From contig ARYC01000183.1 in the NCBI GenBank assembly GCA_000711775.1, forward strand, positions 62,001 to 126,000: DNA of 64,000 nucleotides, written 5' to 3'. A program made the position numbers and the translations under genes. Positions 21,546 to 33,567 of this stretch are shown piece after piece. Each line of letters starts with the position of its first letter. Positions within the stretch are counted from its first letter, which is position 1. Below the pieces are notes generated by a model that saw nothing but the letters and a program-made list of their open reading frames with translations, had not been told where the DNA came from and did not search any database. Origin of the DNA: Oxytricha trifallax (Eukaryota; Ciliophora; Spirotrichea; Sporadotrichida; Oxytrichidae).

Positions 21546-24500
21546 AATGCAATCAAATACAAGAAAATGAAGATGAAATATTGTGTGATTAACCTGATCA
21601 GTAGAATTCGTAATAAAGCAATTCCTCATCATCAGAAGACGATGATGATGTACTTTCAATAAACAATGAAGACCCTATCTCTCCAAAGACCAATAAAAAT
21701 TTCACAAATAATTCGTAATAAGACCTCGACTGATCTGATGAAGATAATGACTATGATTAGTTCGAAAACGATAATCAGGATGAGTAGAACGAAGACTATT
21801 CATTTTTATTGAAAGACTACCTGATGGACTAACGTGATGAAAATCAAATGAAAGCTTCAAGACCACCAAGAGACAATCTTACTTCTACAACTGAGGAAGG
21901 TTCGATTTCAGCAGCAGGGTTTTTCAATCAGGAGGATGGATTGTTTTATGAGAACCCAAATCCTGATTTCACAGCCTGGAATTTTCACTATTAAGATACA
22001 AGTGAAGAACCATAGTAATTTACTTACTCGACAACAATCGAAAACTTGCGTATAACACTTAACACTTACATGAAAAAGGCACTTAAAACCCCCTTCTAAG
22101 CTAATTTCAAAAAAGCTGTAATTCAAGTCAATAGACAAAATGACTGTGAAACACAGTCATTTGACGATTATATGAGGAGCTAATTACTCTTGAAAACTTA
22201 GCAAGATTTACCTGAAGAGGAAATAAACTTCTAGCATTTGCTCAACAACGAAGCTGATAAATTTCTAGGGAGAAGATTTATAACTAAAAAGAGGAATAAT
22301 TGGCTTGCTGCTAATTAAATTGAACAGTTTCATAAAAGCAAAGCACAAAGAAAACTCGCAAAGATTTATTATCACATTAATCATGACGAAATATTTGAAA
22401 ATAATGGAAAGGTGCCACTTTTTGTAGTTTCAAATAAACCTGTATATCCATTAAGAGCAAAAGAATAGATTAAGAATAATGGAGTGAGTGAAATTGCAGC
22501 ATCTAATCGAAAATAAAAGGAGAAAGCGTTTTTGAATTTTTATCCTTTTTTAAATTAAGCTATCAGGAAAAAATTCAAGAAAAGAGTAACTATTGTTAAT
22601 TCTGATCAATTGGTTTCAGAAAGTAATTCACCTTAAACTAAATCACCTTATCAAGTGTCCTTGGCAGCTATGATTAAATCAGCATATAATTTAATTTGAA
22701 TAATGAATTTAATTGGCATTCTTTTTTTTAGAAAAGTAGCGGATTTTAACCAAGTAATTTGAAAGAATCTGCTACTCCTAAACAATCTTAAAATAACCTT
22801 TCAAACCCAAAAACATAACCATCTTCTTAATTTTTCGATGAAGATTCAACACAGAGTCCAAAAATTTCATCTTAAGACCTCACAATAGTTAAACTTCATA
22901 AATAACATATAAAAAATGACTCCTTACGATGTGGCTTACTAAGCAATCAGTCAATGCCTTTAATACATTAAAACACTCATTTCAAATAAAATTATACACC
23001 CTAGCTTATTAAGCGAATCGAGAGCAGCTATGGAGGAACTTAATATATTCATTAAAATCTAACTCCTGAAATTATAACTAAAAATAACCAATTAAACTAG
23101 ACTTCTAACCCATCTACTGAAAAACTTAAGAAGCATCCCAACTCTTAGATAATGCAGAATTCAAAAGCATCTGATCTAAAATTTTAAGGCATTTGTTAAT
23201 TTGATGAAAATGGAGAGAGTAATCATAGATTATAGACTTAAAGTAGTACCAGTTAAATATTGAGCCCGAATCATTTGAAGTCAATATAAGCTGGAAGCAC
23301 CTAAAATATTTTAAAAAATGATGGATCTAATTTTAAAATCTAGAGATCAAATAAGCAATTGGAAATATTCAATGATAAAGAGAAGAAGAGGTAGCATCCA
23401 ATCAAATAATTACGTAATAGTAAATTATCTTTACATTTATTTTTTTGTAAATGGTAAAGTTTGACAACAACAATCCTTTGCTAAAGCTAGATCCCTTGCT
23501 TTTATCATCAGGAAGCCAAAAAGATACAAGATTAATTGGCTCAAATTTAATAAATAATTTGAGCAACCTTTAAAATATACTGTTTATTTCCCCCAAGATT
23601 ATTTGAGATGTTAAATTAGCTTTATCTAAGGAACTAACATGAAAAATGTCAGCTTTTTCAACAATACTACATGAATAAGCTTGTGGAAAAACAAGAAAAT
23701 AACAAAAAATTACTAGAATAATCCCAACTTTTATAAAAATAATCTACCCCTTCTAGATCAATAAAATAGCTTTAATTTTCATCTAATAGTAACATAGCTA
23801 CAGCTTCAAAAGTTAATAATTAAATAAATAACTGCTTGATATAAGATTACTATTTAATGCAATGATTTTAGTTAATTTCATTATAAAATATAATTTAAAA
23901 GCTTAAATAACACAGTAACAAGTTTAGAAATCTTAGGTCCCAAGCTAAAACAGTACAATGAGTGAATTTGCAAAATCAATTAGTAAAATTAGTTACATTT
24001 AGTAAACGATGGATTTATATATTATTTTAAGCGAACTACATTTCAATTAAATTATGAAATAAAAATATATATAATGGTCTTTACTGGCTTACATTATTTT
24101 TTTTCATTTTGATTTTTAAAATTAATTTATATCTCCTAAAAATAGTAAAAAATATACTGGTAAATGAGTTTAGAAATAATTAAATGTGGATAAACATTGA
24201 TTATTTTTTAATATTCAACTTAATTATTGAATAATTGCTAAATGCAATAGTCTAAGAATATTTAAGATGTGAGATAAACAGTAAACATGAGTAAAATTGC
24301 TAATATAGGATTTACTAATGGGGGAGTTCAAGTAATCATTGGATTTAATTAAGATGATAATTATGCTTAAATATAGTTTGTTTTTATTTGGTAATATTTT
24401 ATAGATTATTTTGATTTTGTAAATCATTTATTCAATCATAGCTTAAAATATAGAGAGCAATATAACGATGATTTATATTTAAATTAAATGATGATAATTA

Positions 24501-25095
24501 CATTCCAAATAAAAAGAGACAAAGTGTCGATTAATAACAATCTCAGTTGTCTACTGCAAATCAAAATGCAATTAGAAATACTTAAAACTCTTAGTAGTTT
24601 ATGGATAAACGACTGAAATAAGCGGAGGTACACTTGAAACAGGCCACTACTATAGATGACACAAAAGACAATTGTCTGCCTTATATAACTAGTTAGTAGT
24701 AATAAAATACCATTAATCCTGCAGATTTCAAGAATCACAGAAGAAACTCTAAGAATAGTAAAACATCATCATGCACACAAGTAATGCTTAATCATAGACT
24801 GTAAAGTTAACAAGTTTACCAATAAACTCCCAATAACAACCATCGATATTTTAAAATTTAATTTTATAATTTCTATATTCCAACTAGAACTCAATGTAAA
24901 CTATGATATTACAAGCTCATTTACACTAAAACAGCAACAGCATTGTAAATGACAAAACTTAAGAATTATTTGGAAAATAGCAATAATAAACTTAACTTAT
25001 GGAATTACTGAGGAATTAATAGCATTAATATCAGGGATAAAAAAGTATTGGAAATATTAGTATGAATAAAAATATACTTAATAGTAAGTAATAAC
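21546..25095 (+). CDS. Large Ser/Asn/Gln-rich protein, several MDSs
   Basis: Plus-strand frame in blocks: 21546-22695 (acidic EDDDDVLSINNEDP, then a more ordered basic region, RKLAKIYYHINHDEIF, with VPLFVVSNKPVYPLRAKE), 22740-23410, 23450-23900 (coiled-coil-like NKLVEKQENNKKLLEQSQLLQ) and 24485-25095. Inserts at about 22695-22740, 23410-23450, 24850-24890 and the 540-bp AT-rich 23900-24450 behave like IESs. One in-frame TGA (21731-21733, in DLD-TGA-SDED) sits within an otherwise open acidic stretch. No known domain; whether all blocks are one gene is inferred from orientation and composition. The start is unclear. Confidence 0.5.
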
Positions 25096-25337
25096 ACTTT
25101 GAAAAGATTAAGAATTAGTGAGAAATAATCAAAAACCTATTTATAAAAAGTGATTATATAATTTGAAGATATTGATTTATTCCATAAAATTGGTTACTAT
25201 TTTGATCTCATTAATATGTTGCAAATGTAAATAAACGCATTTCACGTAAATGATGACGATAAATAAAATTATATGAGTATATTGATAACTTTATATCACT
25301 GTAATGTCATTGCCTGTTCGAATCTCTGCTCTAATAG

Positions 25338-25727
25338 TCATATGTTGGTCTTGATATAAGCTCTAGCCAATTCCCTGACATCCACTTCAGTGAATACTTG
25401 CTGATCTTTTCTGGCTGTCTCTACGAATTCCTTTATTCTATCGAAGTTCTTAGGGTAAATCATGTTGGCTAGTTCGCTGTCATTAAGGATATTACACACT
25501 TGATTTAGGTTAAGATCCTTGTATTTACCGCTTGCAATATCTTTTTCATATTCTCCTCCCAACAAGCCACTCATTAGCATGTCGTCTTCTTCAAGCAATG
25601 CTTCAGCTAATTCCTGGCGACTGGCGTCGTCTGAGGGGCCTCCAGTGATGCCGCTCACATCCACGTTTATACCTGAGACAAAGGCATTCACAGCTGCATC
25701 ATCCACAAATGAGTCTAAATCGTCCAT
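25338..25727 (-). CDS. Small acidic protein, 129 aa, unknown
   Basis: Complete uninterrupted ORF: ATG at 25727, TGA at 25338-25340, with no TAA/TAG codon inside and higher G+C than its surroundings. MDDLDSFVDDAAVNAFVSG at the N-terminus is strongly acidic; the C-terminal half (NMIYPKNFDRIKEFVETARK) looks helical. Not recognised. No membrane segment or signal peptide. AT-rich gaps on both sides (25100-25337 and 25728-25842) may hold its promoter and ends. Confidence 0.75.
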   Translation of the reverse strand: MDDLDSFVDDAAVNAFVSGINVDVSGITGGPSDDASRQELAEALLEEDDMLMSGLLGGEYEKDIASGKYKDLNLNQVCNILNDSELANMIYPKNFDRIKEFVETARKDQQVFTEVDVRELARAYIKTNI

Positions 25728-25842
25728 TGTATATTAAAATAAATAAATATATTAAAAGATTTATAATAAAATAAGCATCTCTAAAATATAAATTAAATAA
25801 TAAAGCATTTTAAGTGTTATCCAACCTTGACAACAATATAAA

Positions 25843-28800
25843 TGTCTGATTAATAATAAATAACTCTTGATAAAGATGATGATTAGTAAAAATAAGCAAA
25901 TATTAAAGATTCAAGGGAACTTAATCATGAATTACAAATAAATTAAACCGTAAATTACTATATGAAAAGTAATCATGCTGATAGTGATCAATAATAATCA
26001 GGGATGAGTCATCAATTGTAATAAAAGAGCATTGAGATAAATAACACTAATACTAAAGATTAATAAATGAAAAAAGAAATAGTGTTTGATGATAAATTGT
26101 GGAAGAAAAGTGATCAATCACAATAGGATAATATCAACTCGCAACCAGCTAGAGCATCTAACCTAGTTATTAATGATAATGAATTATAGAATGAAGAATC
26201 CAAGTTTAATTCTTCTCCAAAAAGTTAAACATTAAGTATCCATTAATCAAAGAAAAAATAGCAATTGAATCATAATAATCAAATAATCCATGATACTAAT
26301 AACTAACTTTAAGACGACTCTGAAAGCAAATATTTATACAATTACAAACCTAAAGAGAGTTAACTGCAGAGAGAAGTATTAGATTAATTGATTAATGAAG
26401 CTGATTCAGATTTCATTAAACAGCAAGCAATTATACTAAAGTAAGAGGGTGGTCAGTTTCTAAATAGAGACACTGCAGATTATATTATATAAAAGCATGA
26501 TTATTAAGATAAGCTTGATGAATACAAATCGTCACTAAAACTAAGCAGCTTATAACAAAAGGAAAGCAATAAAGTTAACAAAGTAACATTACAGCAACAA
26601 GCAATGCCAGAAATTAAGTTACAAGTTAAAAGTCAATTAAATAAAGGAGATTTCAATGGATCAAGTCATGTGAAAAATGAAGCGTTACAGAGGGAACTAA
26701 ACTACAAACTCGCTGTACTTAAATCTAATGTTGAGAGAGTAAACACTTCAAGCAGTAGAATCTAAATTTAGCAGGAAAGTGATGTGTCGAGAAACTTCAG
26801 TTAAAGCTAAAACTATAAAAAGCAGCAAGCTATGACAGAGTTTAGTGCAAATAATCTTACAGAGTTAAATCCCACTACTCATAGTATCAGAAATTAGAAA
26901 ACTAATTTTACGATCACCCCTTAGTTACTACTAAACAATGGGAAGATAGATAAGTATAATAAGATCGTTTACAGAGGGTCAGAGGTTGCACAAGGTTAAA
27001 ACTATACAGGTGTTGATATTGATGAATTTAAGAAAGCTTTTTCCAAGTATCATTCAAATTAGAAGGAGGGTTATAGTGGTTTCAGACAGCAATTAAAAGA
27101 GCAAGAATAGTAAAAACAAAAAGAAGCCTTAGAAATGGTAAAATCTATTAAGAAAGACAAAGAAAAGAGAGCTAATGAGCAAAGGAAGAAAATTTAAAAC
27201 TTAATCAGCAAGTAAAGTGAAGCAATAAGAGAGGCCAAATTAGAGTTTATTTCTGCAAGGAGAGGTTAATCATCATTATTAGAACCATAGTTTGATATAA
27301 GCTCAAATTCACCTCAAAGAAACATTTAAGAAATTATGATATATTTTTTGGAAAATAGAGAATTATAACAATTAGATTAAGAATATTAGAAATAATAAAA
27401 ATGTCTGGTCGGAATGTGCAGTGTCGCTCACAAATAATGTAAGTTACAAAAAACATATCTAAATTTTTAATTTTTTAGTTGACCTGCATGGTTAGTGCAG
27501 TGAAGGGTAGAGACAAAGACTTCGCAGAGCAAGACTAAAAAGTGGTCAGAGAGTACTCACTTGGAAAGATGGAAGAAAATACAAGGGTGAATTCAAAGAC
27601 AATGAAACGTTTTTAAGATATACTTTATTCAAACTATTACTCAGTTTTGTATTTATTATTAATCAAATTGTTATAATTCTCTATTTTCCAAAAAATATAT
27701 CATAAATGTTTGAGCTAGGGCAGAAGAAAAAGTCAATTTAGCCACTCAAGAGACCACCAGAAAACTTCAACAGCTTGGTTGAAAAGAAATTAAAATGGAA
27801 ACCAAAAGTCATAATAACTTATTACTTTATTTTTAAGTCCCATTATATAAAGAAATTGAGAAGAAATATTATAGCTAACTTGACGAAGAAGACAGATAAA
27901 AACGTCTCAAACTTCTGTAAATCCGATCGTAACATAGACCAATCGAACACAGTGAAATCGTAAATCATCAAAGAATATATGACTAAAAACTGAAATTAAG
28001 AGCTTAAGAAGTTGGAGAAAATTTATTTAGACAATAAAGGAGACAAGGGTCTGCAGATAATTACGATCAAGATCTTGAGATATTACTTGAAGACGAAGGT
28101 TTGAGGAGGGGAGGAAGGAAATATCCAGGTATTCATGATAGAGCAGTCTCTAATAAAGTTCGATTAAGGTCGGAATTTGAAAATTAAAAGGCTATTGCAA
28201 GAGAGAAGGAAGAGAGGAGGAACTAGTATGCCAAATATATAAAAGAGATTAATTTACCACTTGAACTTGATAGATAAGAGCTAAAAAGAGAAGCATGTTT
28301 TAATTAATTTGTGATTTTTTTTAAATCTTATTTAAAGAACCAATAAGTTAAGACATTTTTTGTTTTAATAATTGAAATAACAAATTAGGGGGAATAAAAA
28401 CTAAACAAAGAAGGTATTTGCTAATTCATTTAAATTATTGTTTTTATATCATGAAATTTTTGGGGACCAATTACCAATCAAATAATTATCTAAAAAGAGA
28501 AGCATCAAGACTGCGATAGATGTAATAAGAATCTCAGAGAACTAATAGTTAATATGGACTTAGTTAAGACCAAATTAATCTTAATTATGATGATAGAATG
28601 GCAAATTAGATTTCTGTAAAAAGATTCAGTAAAGATAAAAATCTGCTGCCTCCTCTCAAACTTTCTATTAAAATCAAATGTATTAATTAATTCTGCTAAA
28701 GTTTAGTAAAAATTCTGCCTATCTATCATCTGGGGGAAGTCCATCAATTTCCAATATGAAATCAAGCAACTTAACAAATCTTTCAATTGATTTATATAAG

Positions 28801-29229
28801 ACACCCCAAAAACTTCATTCAAAATATAATGAAATGCTAAAATCCTCTCAGAATAAATCTTAACTCCCATAAAATTTGAGTTACTAATAGGTGCCTCATC
28901 AATAATTAGTAATATCAACTTCATATAATAATTTCATATCATTAATTTATTATGCTAAATAGCAGTGGGCTGAGAAATTCCTTTAAAAAAATGGGCAGCA
29001 TATGACAGCTCATGAGAAGATAAATTACATTTAAGCTAATGCTTAATACATGGAGAGACAAGCTGATAGAATTGAGTAAAGAATTCAATATCCAAATTAA
29101 AGATTAGTTAATGAGAGTTTCATGTATAATCAGCAAATTATGAATGATATTTATGCAAATCAAGAGATAGTTGGAGATAAACTAGTAGAGGCTATTAAAT
29201 CTAAATTAGCGCTTTTGGATAATATTTGA
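25843..29229 (+). CDS. Unknown Gln-rich/coiled-coil protein interrupted by IESs
   Basis: ATG at 25843 (MSDQQQITLDKDDD), TGA at 29227-29229. About 500 codons run without interruption to 27334, with a coiled-coil region (QLKEQEQQKQKEALEMVKS). A 373-bp IES follows; after it the frame continues as NIQEMFELGQKKKSIQ. One A is missing near 27783 (homopolymer), after which YKEIEKKYYSQLDEEDRQKRL runs on. A 209-bp IES (28297-28505) and a short one near 28672-28708 (pointer TAAAA) follow, then a C-terminal helical part (KLVEAIKSKLALLDNI). Roughly 950 residues. Charged helices suggest a structural, perhaps ciliary, protein, but no family is recognised. Confidence 0.65.
27334..27705. repeat. Inverted repeat pair, 40-bp perfect arms
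   Basis: Arms 27334-27373 (starts TTATGATATATTTTTTGG) and 27666-27705 (its exact reverse complement), 292 bp apart. They mark the two ends of the IES almost to the base, as transposon termini would. Confidence 0.85.
27335..27707 (+). other. IES with 40-bp inverted repeats that contains another gene's MDS
   Basis: Pointer AAAT at 27331-27334 and 27704-27707; excision of 373 bp joins ...RNIQE to MFELGQKKK in frame. Its ends are perfect 40-bp inverted repeats (27334-27373 and 27666-27705). The interior is not only AT filler: it holds a MORN-repeat coding segment (about 27411-27612). Confidence 0.75.
27411..27612 (+). CDS. MORN-repeat MDS nested in another gene's IES
   Basis: After an intron (GTAAGTTAC...TTTTTTAG, about 27436-27476) the frame reads FDLHGQCSEGQRQRLRRAR, then LKSGQRVLTWKDGRKYKGEF, a MORN repeat (DGxxYxGxF). 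A possible start MCSVAHKQ lies just before the intron. The rest of the MORN protein is not in this window, so its neighbours in the macronuclear gene must be elsewhere. MORN repeats usually mediate membrane or scaffold contacts. Confidence 0.6.
28297..28505 (+). other. IES with a 16-bp pointer
   Basis: CTAAAAAGAGAAGCAT at 28281-28296 and again at 28490-28505. Excision joins QELKREA to SRLRQMQQESQ in frame. Unexcised, the frame runs into AT-rich sequence and a TGA. This is the longest pointer seen in the window. Confidence 0.85.
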
Positions 29230-29341
29230 AAATAGGTGCTATTGAAAGAGATTAATGAAACTTATAAGTGATGTTAATATTTATATAGCTTTAATTTTAA
29301 TGATAATTATAATGCAAAAACTTTTTTAAATAAATAAACAA

Positions 29342-31210
29342 TCATAGATTGTAAATCTCATATGCTGGGAGTGTAGTCATTTATTATGCTGTGATATTTT
29401 TATTGGTAGTCATGTTTACAGTGTCTCTGAGTTCTTTTCTTTTAGATGCAATTTCTTTGAGAAGATCTTTATTGAATTCAAACTCATCGTTTGTCATGCC
29501 CTTCTCTCTGGCCTTCTTTTCTTCGATTTACTTGATTATGGTATGCTGAACTTCAATTTGCTTTCTCTTTAACTATTCAGATAGCTCTTTTTCACGATCT
29601 ACATCCCTCTCATGCTTATCTTTGAATACCTTCACATAGACATTGTTCATTTCTTTCACAAATTGCTTCTTCATAGATCTTTCCACCATTTAGTCTTTAA
29701 GAGTGTTTTTTAGTTCCTCTCTGTTATCGTTTTACCTCTTTTTTCTTCTCTCTTCTTCAAGGAAGTCTTCTCTTTGCTTTTTCTCTTCATATTTTCTGAT
29801 TTGCTCTTCAAGATAAGCATGCTTTTTGTTCTCTTCAGCTATGGCTCCTTGCTCCATTTTGGTCATAAAGCCTTAAATGCGCATTTCTCTCTTTTAAAAC
29901 TCTTCCACTTTCTTTCGCTCTTATTCGTTCACCATTTCAACGTATTTCCTGGACATCATCACATCCTGCTCTCTTTGCTTCATTTTGTTTTCAGTTTTCA
30001 TAGCCTTGTTTACTTCGTTTTCTTTCTTCATTTAATCGGCAATCTCTTTCAACTTGTCTCGTTTTTACTGTTGCTTGTCTTATTCAGCTTAGATTTATAG
30101 TTTGAGGTCATCCACAAGCTACTTCTCGTAAAGTCTCTTTGCTTTCTTTTGCTACCTCTTCTATTCTTAAACTTCTTAAAGTTACATTTCTCTAATCTGC
30201 TTCTGATCCATTAATTTGCGATGATTTTACATTGACACCAAATCTTGGTGCTTTCTATATTCTGAGACTTGATTTAGCACCATATTATCATTTTTAACTT
30301 TCTCCTGTCTGACCATTTGCTGACGACGCTTCTTCTCTTATACTTGTTCATCTAAGACTGTTTTTGTTTGAACTTTCTATTGCTCTTTTTTATCTTTTTG
30401 TAGCTAGAGGTCTCTATCGTGAAGCAACTATCTATATTTATCCACCTCAGCCCATTCGTCCTCGTTTGAAAGTTCACTTTTAATTGATCGGTCTTTGTCT
30501 TTTTTATAAGCAGTAGAGGTTTCCATAATTAGGGGATTTCTAAAAGAAGCTAGATATGAAGGTTATTCTGACTATTCAATCAAATAGTTCACCTTTTAAA
30601 GTTGAGTTACATCTTAAGTTTGTGAGAATTTATTGTCAAATTGATCATTTGGTGCCTCATTTAGACTTTCTTCCCAGTCTTGCTATTGAATATTATTCTG
30701 AGTCTAGAGATTACTTTGTGATGCACCAAGATTACCGATTTATGGCAGTAAGTTTCCTTATTTACTGTTAACTCTTGACATGGATCTCAACTTCTATTGT
30801 TCATCAGACATTAAACCGCCTGTGGTCAATTTGAGACCATTATGTTAGCTACTTAATCTAGTAAGTTTGGCTTGACTATTGGCATTACTGGAATTTTTAT
30901 TTTGGAGTTTTTATTCAATCTTCATCTCAAGCAGTTTTAAGTTTTCTCTATTGAGCTTCTCATTTCTAATAAAATTCAGGACTTCATTGTTTATGATTTA
31001 GTTGGTTTGGAAATCAGTTGTAGATATTCCTTTCTCATTCTAGGCAGAATATTTCTTGTTGAATTTAGTCAATAGCATATTCTTAATGTAATCTTTATGA
31101 GTTACACTCCCCACAGATGAGTTACCGGAGAAAACTGATTAGTGAAAAAGTGAGGAAGTACCAGCAACACTTTTTGTGAGACCTCCACTTGTTTAGATCT
31201 ATGGAATCAT
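29342..31210 (-). CDS. Coiled-coil protein, 622 aa, probably axonemal
   Basis: ATG at 31210 (MIPQIQTSGGLTK), TGA at 29342-29344, one open frame with no intron or IES. The first 220 residues are Ser/Asn/Gln-rich; from about residue 229 (METSTAYKKDKDRS) to the end it is almost continuous charged coiled coil rich in E, K, Q and R (for example EEQIRKYEEKQREDFLEEE and KRKQIEVQHTIIKQIEEKK). This resembles the trichohyalin-plectin-homology proteins of cilia (CFAP45/CFAP53/MNS1 type), but the match is by composition and pattern only. Genes lacking IESs are a minority here. Confidence 0.75.
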
Positions 31211-31476
31211 GAATAAATCAAAGTTTAAATGTTACTTTTAAGTTCATTGGTAAGCCAGGGTTCAAACGGTTTTATTTGATATCACTCAAAATACTTGATC
31301 TCTAAGCTGTTGAATATTGCGATGCCATTTATTTATTTTATATCTTTGTCTATTTTATTTTAAATACAGAGACAGTAGTAAGTAGTTTTATAAAATGGAA
31401 GCATTCAGTATTATAATTATCGTATTGAAGTCAATTAAAACTAATTATACTTATTTATTTACTTACTTTTTTATAA

Positions 31477-33412
31477 ATGCAAAGCACTCGACTGAGCAAA
31501 ATAGTTTTTGACAAAGATGAAGAAAATGGTCTTTTGACTGCTAAAACAGCTATCTAATCTTAACTTGAAAATGAGGCAGAATACACGAGTGGAGTAGCCA
31601 CTCCAATGTTTTCTGAGCAAATAACTAAAAGGAAGACACTAATCGAATCTCAAAATTTCAATTCCGACATGGTGACAATGAGTATAGATAGTAACTATAT
31701 TAACGCAATTAAAGACTTGCTGTTCAGCATTAAGCAATATTTCATACCAATTCATAATAGAATCAAGTTTTCAGCAAAAACAATCTAAAAATTGAAGATA
31801 AATGAAGATCCCAGGAAATACTATGATTTTTACAGGTCTTTTAGAATGGTGCAATCTTAAGGGAAATATAGCGATGTGCGTATTGCATAAACTTATAATA
31901 ATATGACAAAAAAAGCTGTGAAAATTTATAGACGTTGAGAAATCGATCATGATAGTGAAGAGAATGAATTAAAAAGGGAAATCTATAAAGAAATTAAAAG
32001 ACCATTAAATTTAATGTGCTAGGCAGATCATGTAAACATAGCTTAGGTTGAAGCAATATTTGAAACTGACTTGAACAAGTTCGATCATTAAGATATAATA
32101 TCTTATGAAGAGGAATTATAGAGGGATCATCTTTATATAGTATCAGAGTTTTATGATGGAGATAGTCTTTTCAATTACATAATAAAAAAGGGTTATTTAG
32201 AGGAATAAGATGTAAGAATGATGGCAAAGTACTTATTATCTGTCATTCGTTATTGTCATTAAGAATTGAAAGTAGTAATTGGATGCTTAAATCCAGAGGA
32301 TATTGCCATAGATTCATAAATAAGTAAAACACATGTAAGATTGCTAAATCTTAATGAAAGTTGGCCTATAAATCAAACACATTTTAAAGATTTTGAAATT
32401 GACAATAAAATAAAAAGTTACATGAGTTTAAAAGGAACTTTCCCAAATAAATTTCTGTTTCTAGCTCCAGAAATATTAACGTACAGTTATTATATCCACA
32501 GAGATTTCAAAGTGGAAATATCTCCTAAAGTCGACATCTGGGCTCTTGGTTGCTTAATATATAATATGATTACTGGAGTTCCTCCATATTATTCAGATAA
32601 ACTTGACGATTTATAGTAATAATTAATGTACAGCGATATCAGACTATATCTGAGAGACAATGAAATGATTTCAGATTGCTCTTCAGATTTATTAGATTTC
32701 TTGCATAGTGGATATTATTAAATTATTTTTTAAACTTAAAAGTGCTCTTGAAGTTAAATCAGATAAAAGAATGTCAGTTGATTAAGCTTTTGAACATCCC
32801 TGGATAAAAAATACACCACCTTTTAAAAATACTTTGCAAAAATCAATATTCAAAGATGCTTTCAAAAGAATGAAAGACTTTAAGCACGACTGTGAATTCT
32901 TGAAGTTAGTCTCACATCTAATTGGTAACTATATAATATCGAAGGACAAGAAATCGATAGTCTACAAGATCTTTTAAGCTTTTGATGTCTAATCCAGAGG
33001 GTATTTAACAAAAGCAGATATGACTTATGTGCTTACTGAAAATGAAGTTAAATTTTCCAAGGAAGATATTGGCATAATTTTTGAAAATCTAGATTCAAAC
33101 AAAGACGGTAGAATTTACTTCTTTGATGTATGCCCCTCTTTGATAGACAAGAAAGATCTATTCAATAAGCAGTATCTAAAGGAAGCTATGAATTTCATGG
33201 ATCATGATAAAGATAAACTGATTGGCTTTGATGATCTAAGATTGATGCTTGATACTTAAACAGTCGATGATGCAATGATTCTATCTATGATTAGATAAAT
33301 CGAAGGAAACCCAAGTGAAGATGAATAAGGGTAAAAGGAAGGCATTACTTTTAGAAATTTCTTAATATTGTGTTAAACATAGACCGACGATAAATTTAAA
33401 AATAATAGATGA
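31477..33412 (+). CDS. CDPK-like pseudokinase with EF-hands
   Basis: ATG at 31477, TGA at 33410-33412. Kinase-fold region from about residue 115: QGKYSDVR in place of the glycine loop, AVKI with the ATP-site lysine, then VVIGCLNPEDI where HRDLKPEN is expected and LLNLNESW where DFG is expected, so the catalytic Asp and the metal-binding Asp are both missing. FLAPEIL and VDIWALGCLIYNMITGVPPYY are kept. The C-terminal part has EF-hands: FDVQSRGYLTKADM (degenerate), LDSNKDGRIYFFDV (canonical), MDHDKDKLIGFDDL. This is CDPK architecture. IES 32711-32744 is removed. One in-frame TGA lies just after AVKIYRR (31937-31939). Confidence 0.85.
32711..32744 (+). other. Short IES, pointer AGTG
   Basis: AGTG at 32707-32710 and 32741-32744; removing 34 bp joins DLLDFLHS to ALEVKSDKRMSVDQAFEHPWI in frame. 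Confidence 0.8.
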
Positions 33413-33567
33413 ATGGAAAAATGGATTTATCAATGTAAATTTATAATTAGCATGTGATTTTAAGTTAGAATAGTGTTATAAGCATATAGAATTAGTGAGA
33501 GTATAATTTAATTGAAATTAGCTTCTATCAATGAAAAACTGTACATATTTTCTTGGATTAATAAATA

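Noticed and set aside
21731..21733. Selenocysteine at the in-frame TGA
   Set aside because: The context is a low-complexity acidic stretch with no redox motif and no visible SECIS-like structure; an error or mutation is simpler.
29774..30100. A plus-strand 108-codon ORF rich in F, L and H
   Set aside because: It is antisense to the 622-aa coiled-coil protein encoded on the minus strand under the ciliate code; its composition is the mirror of K/E-rich codons.
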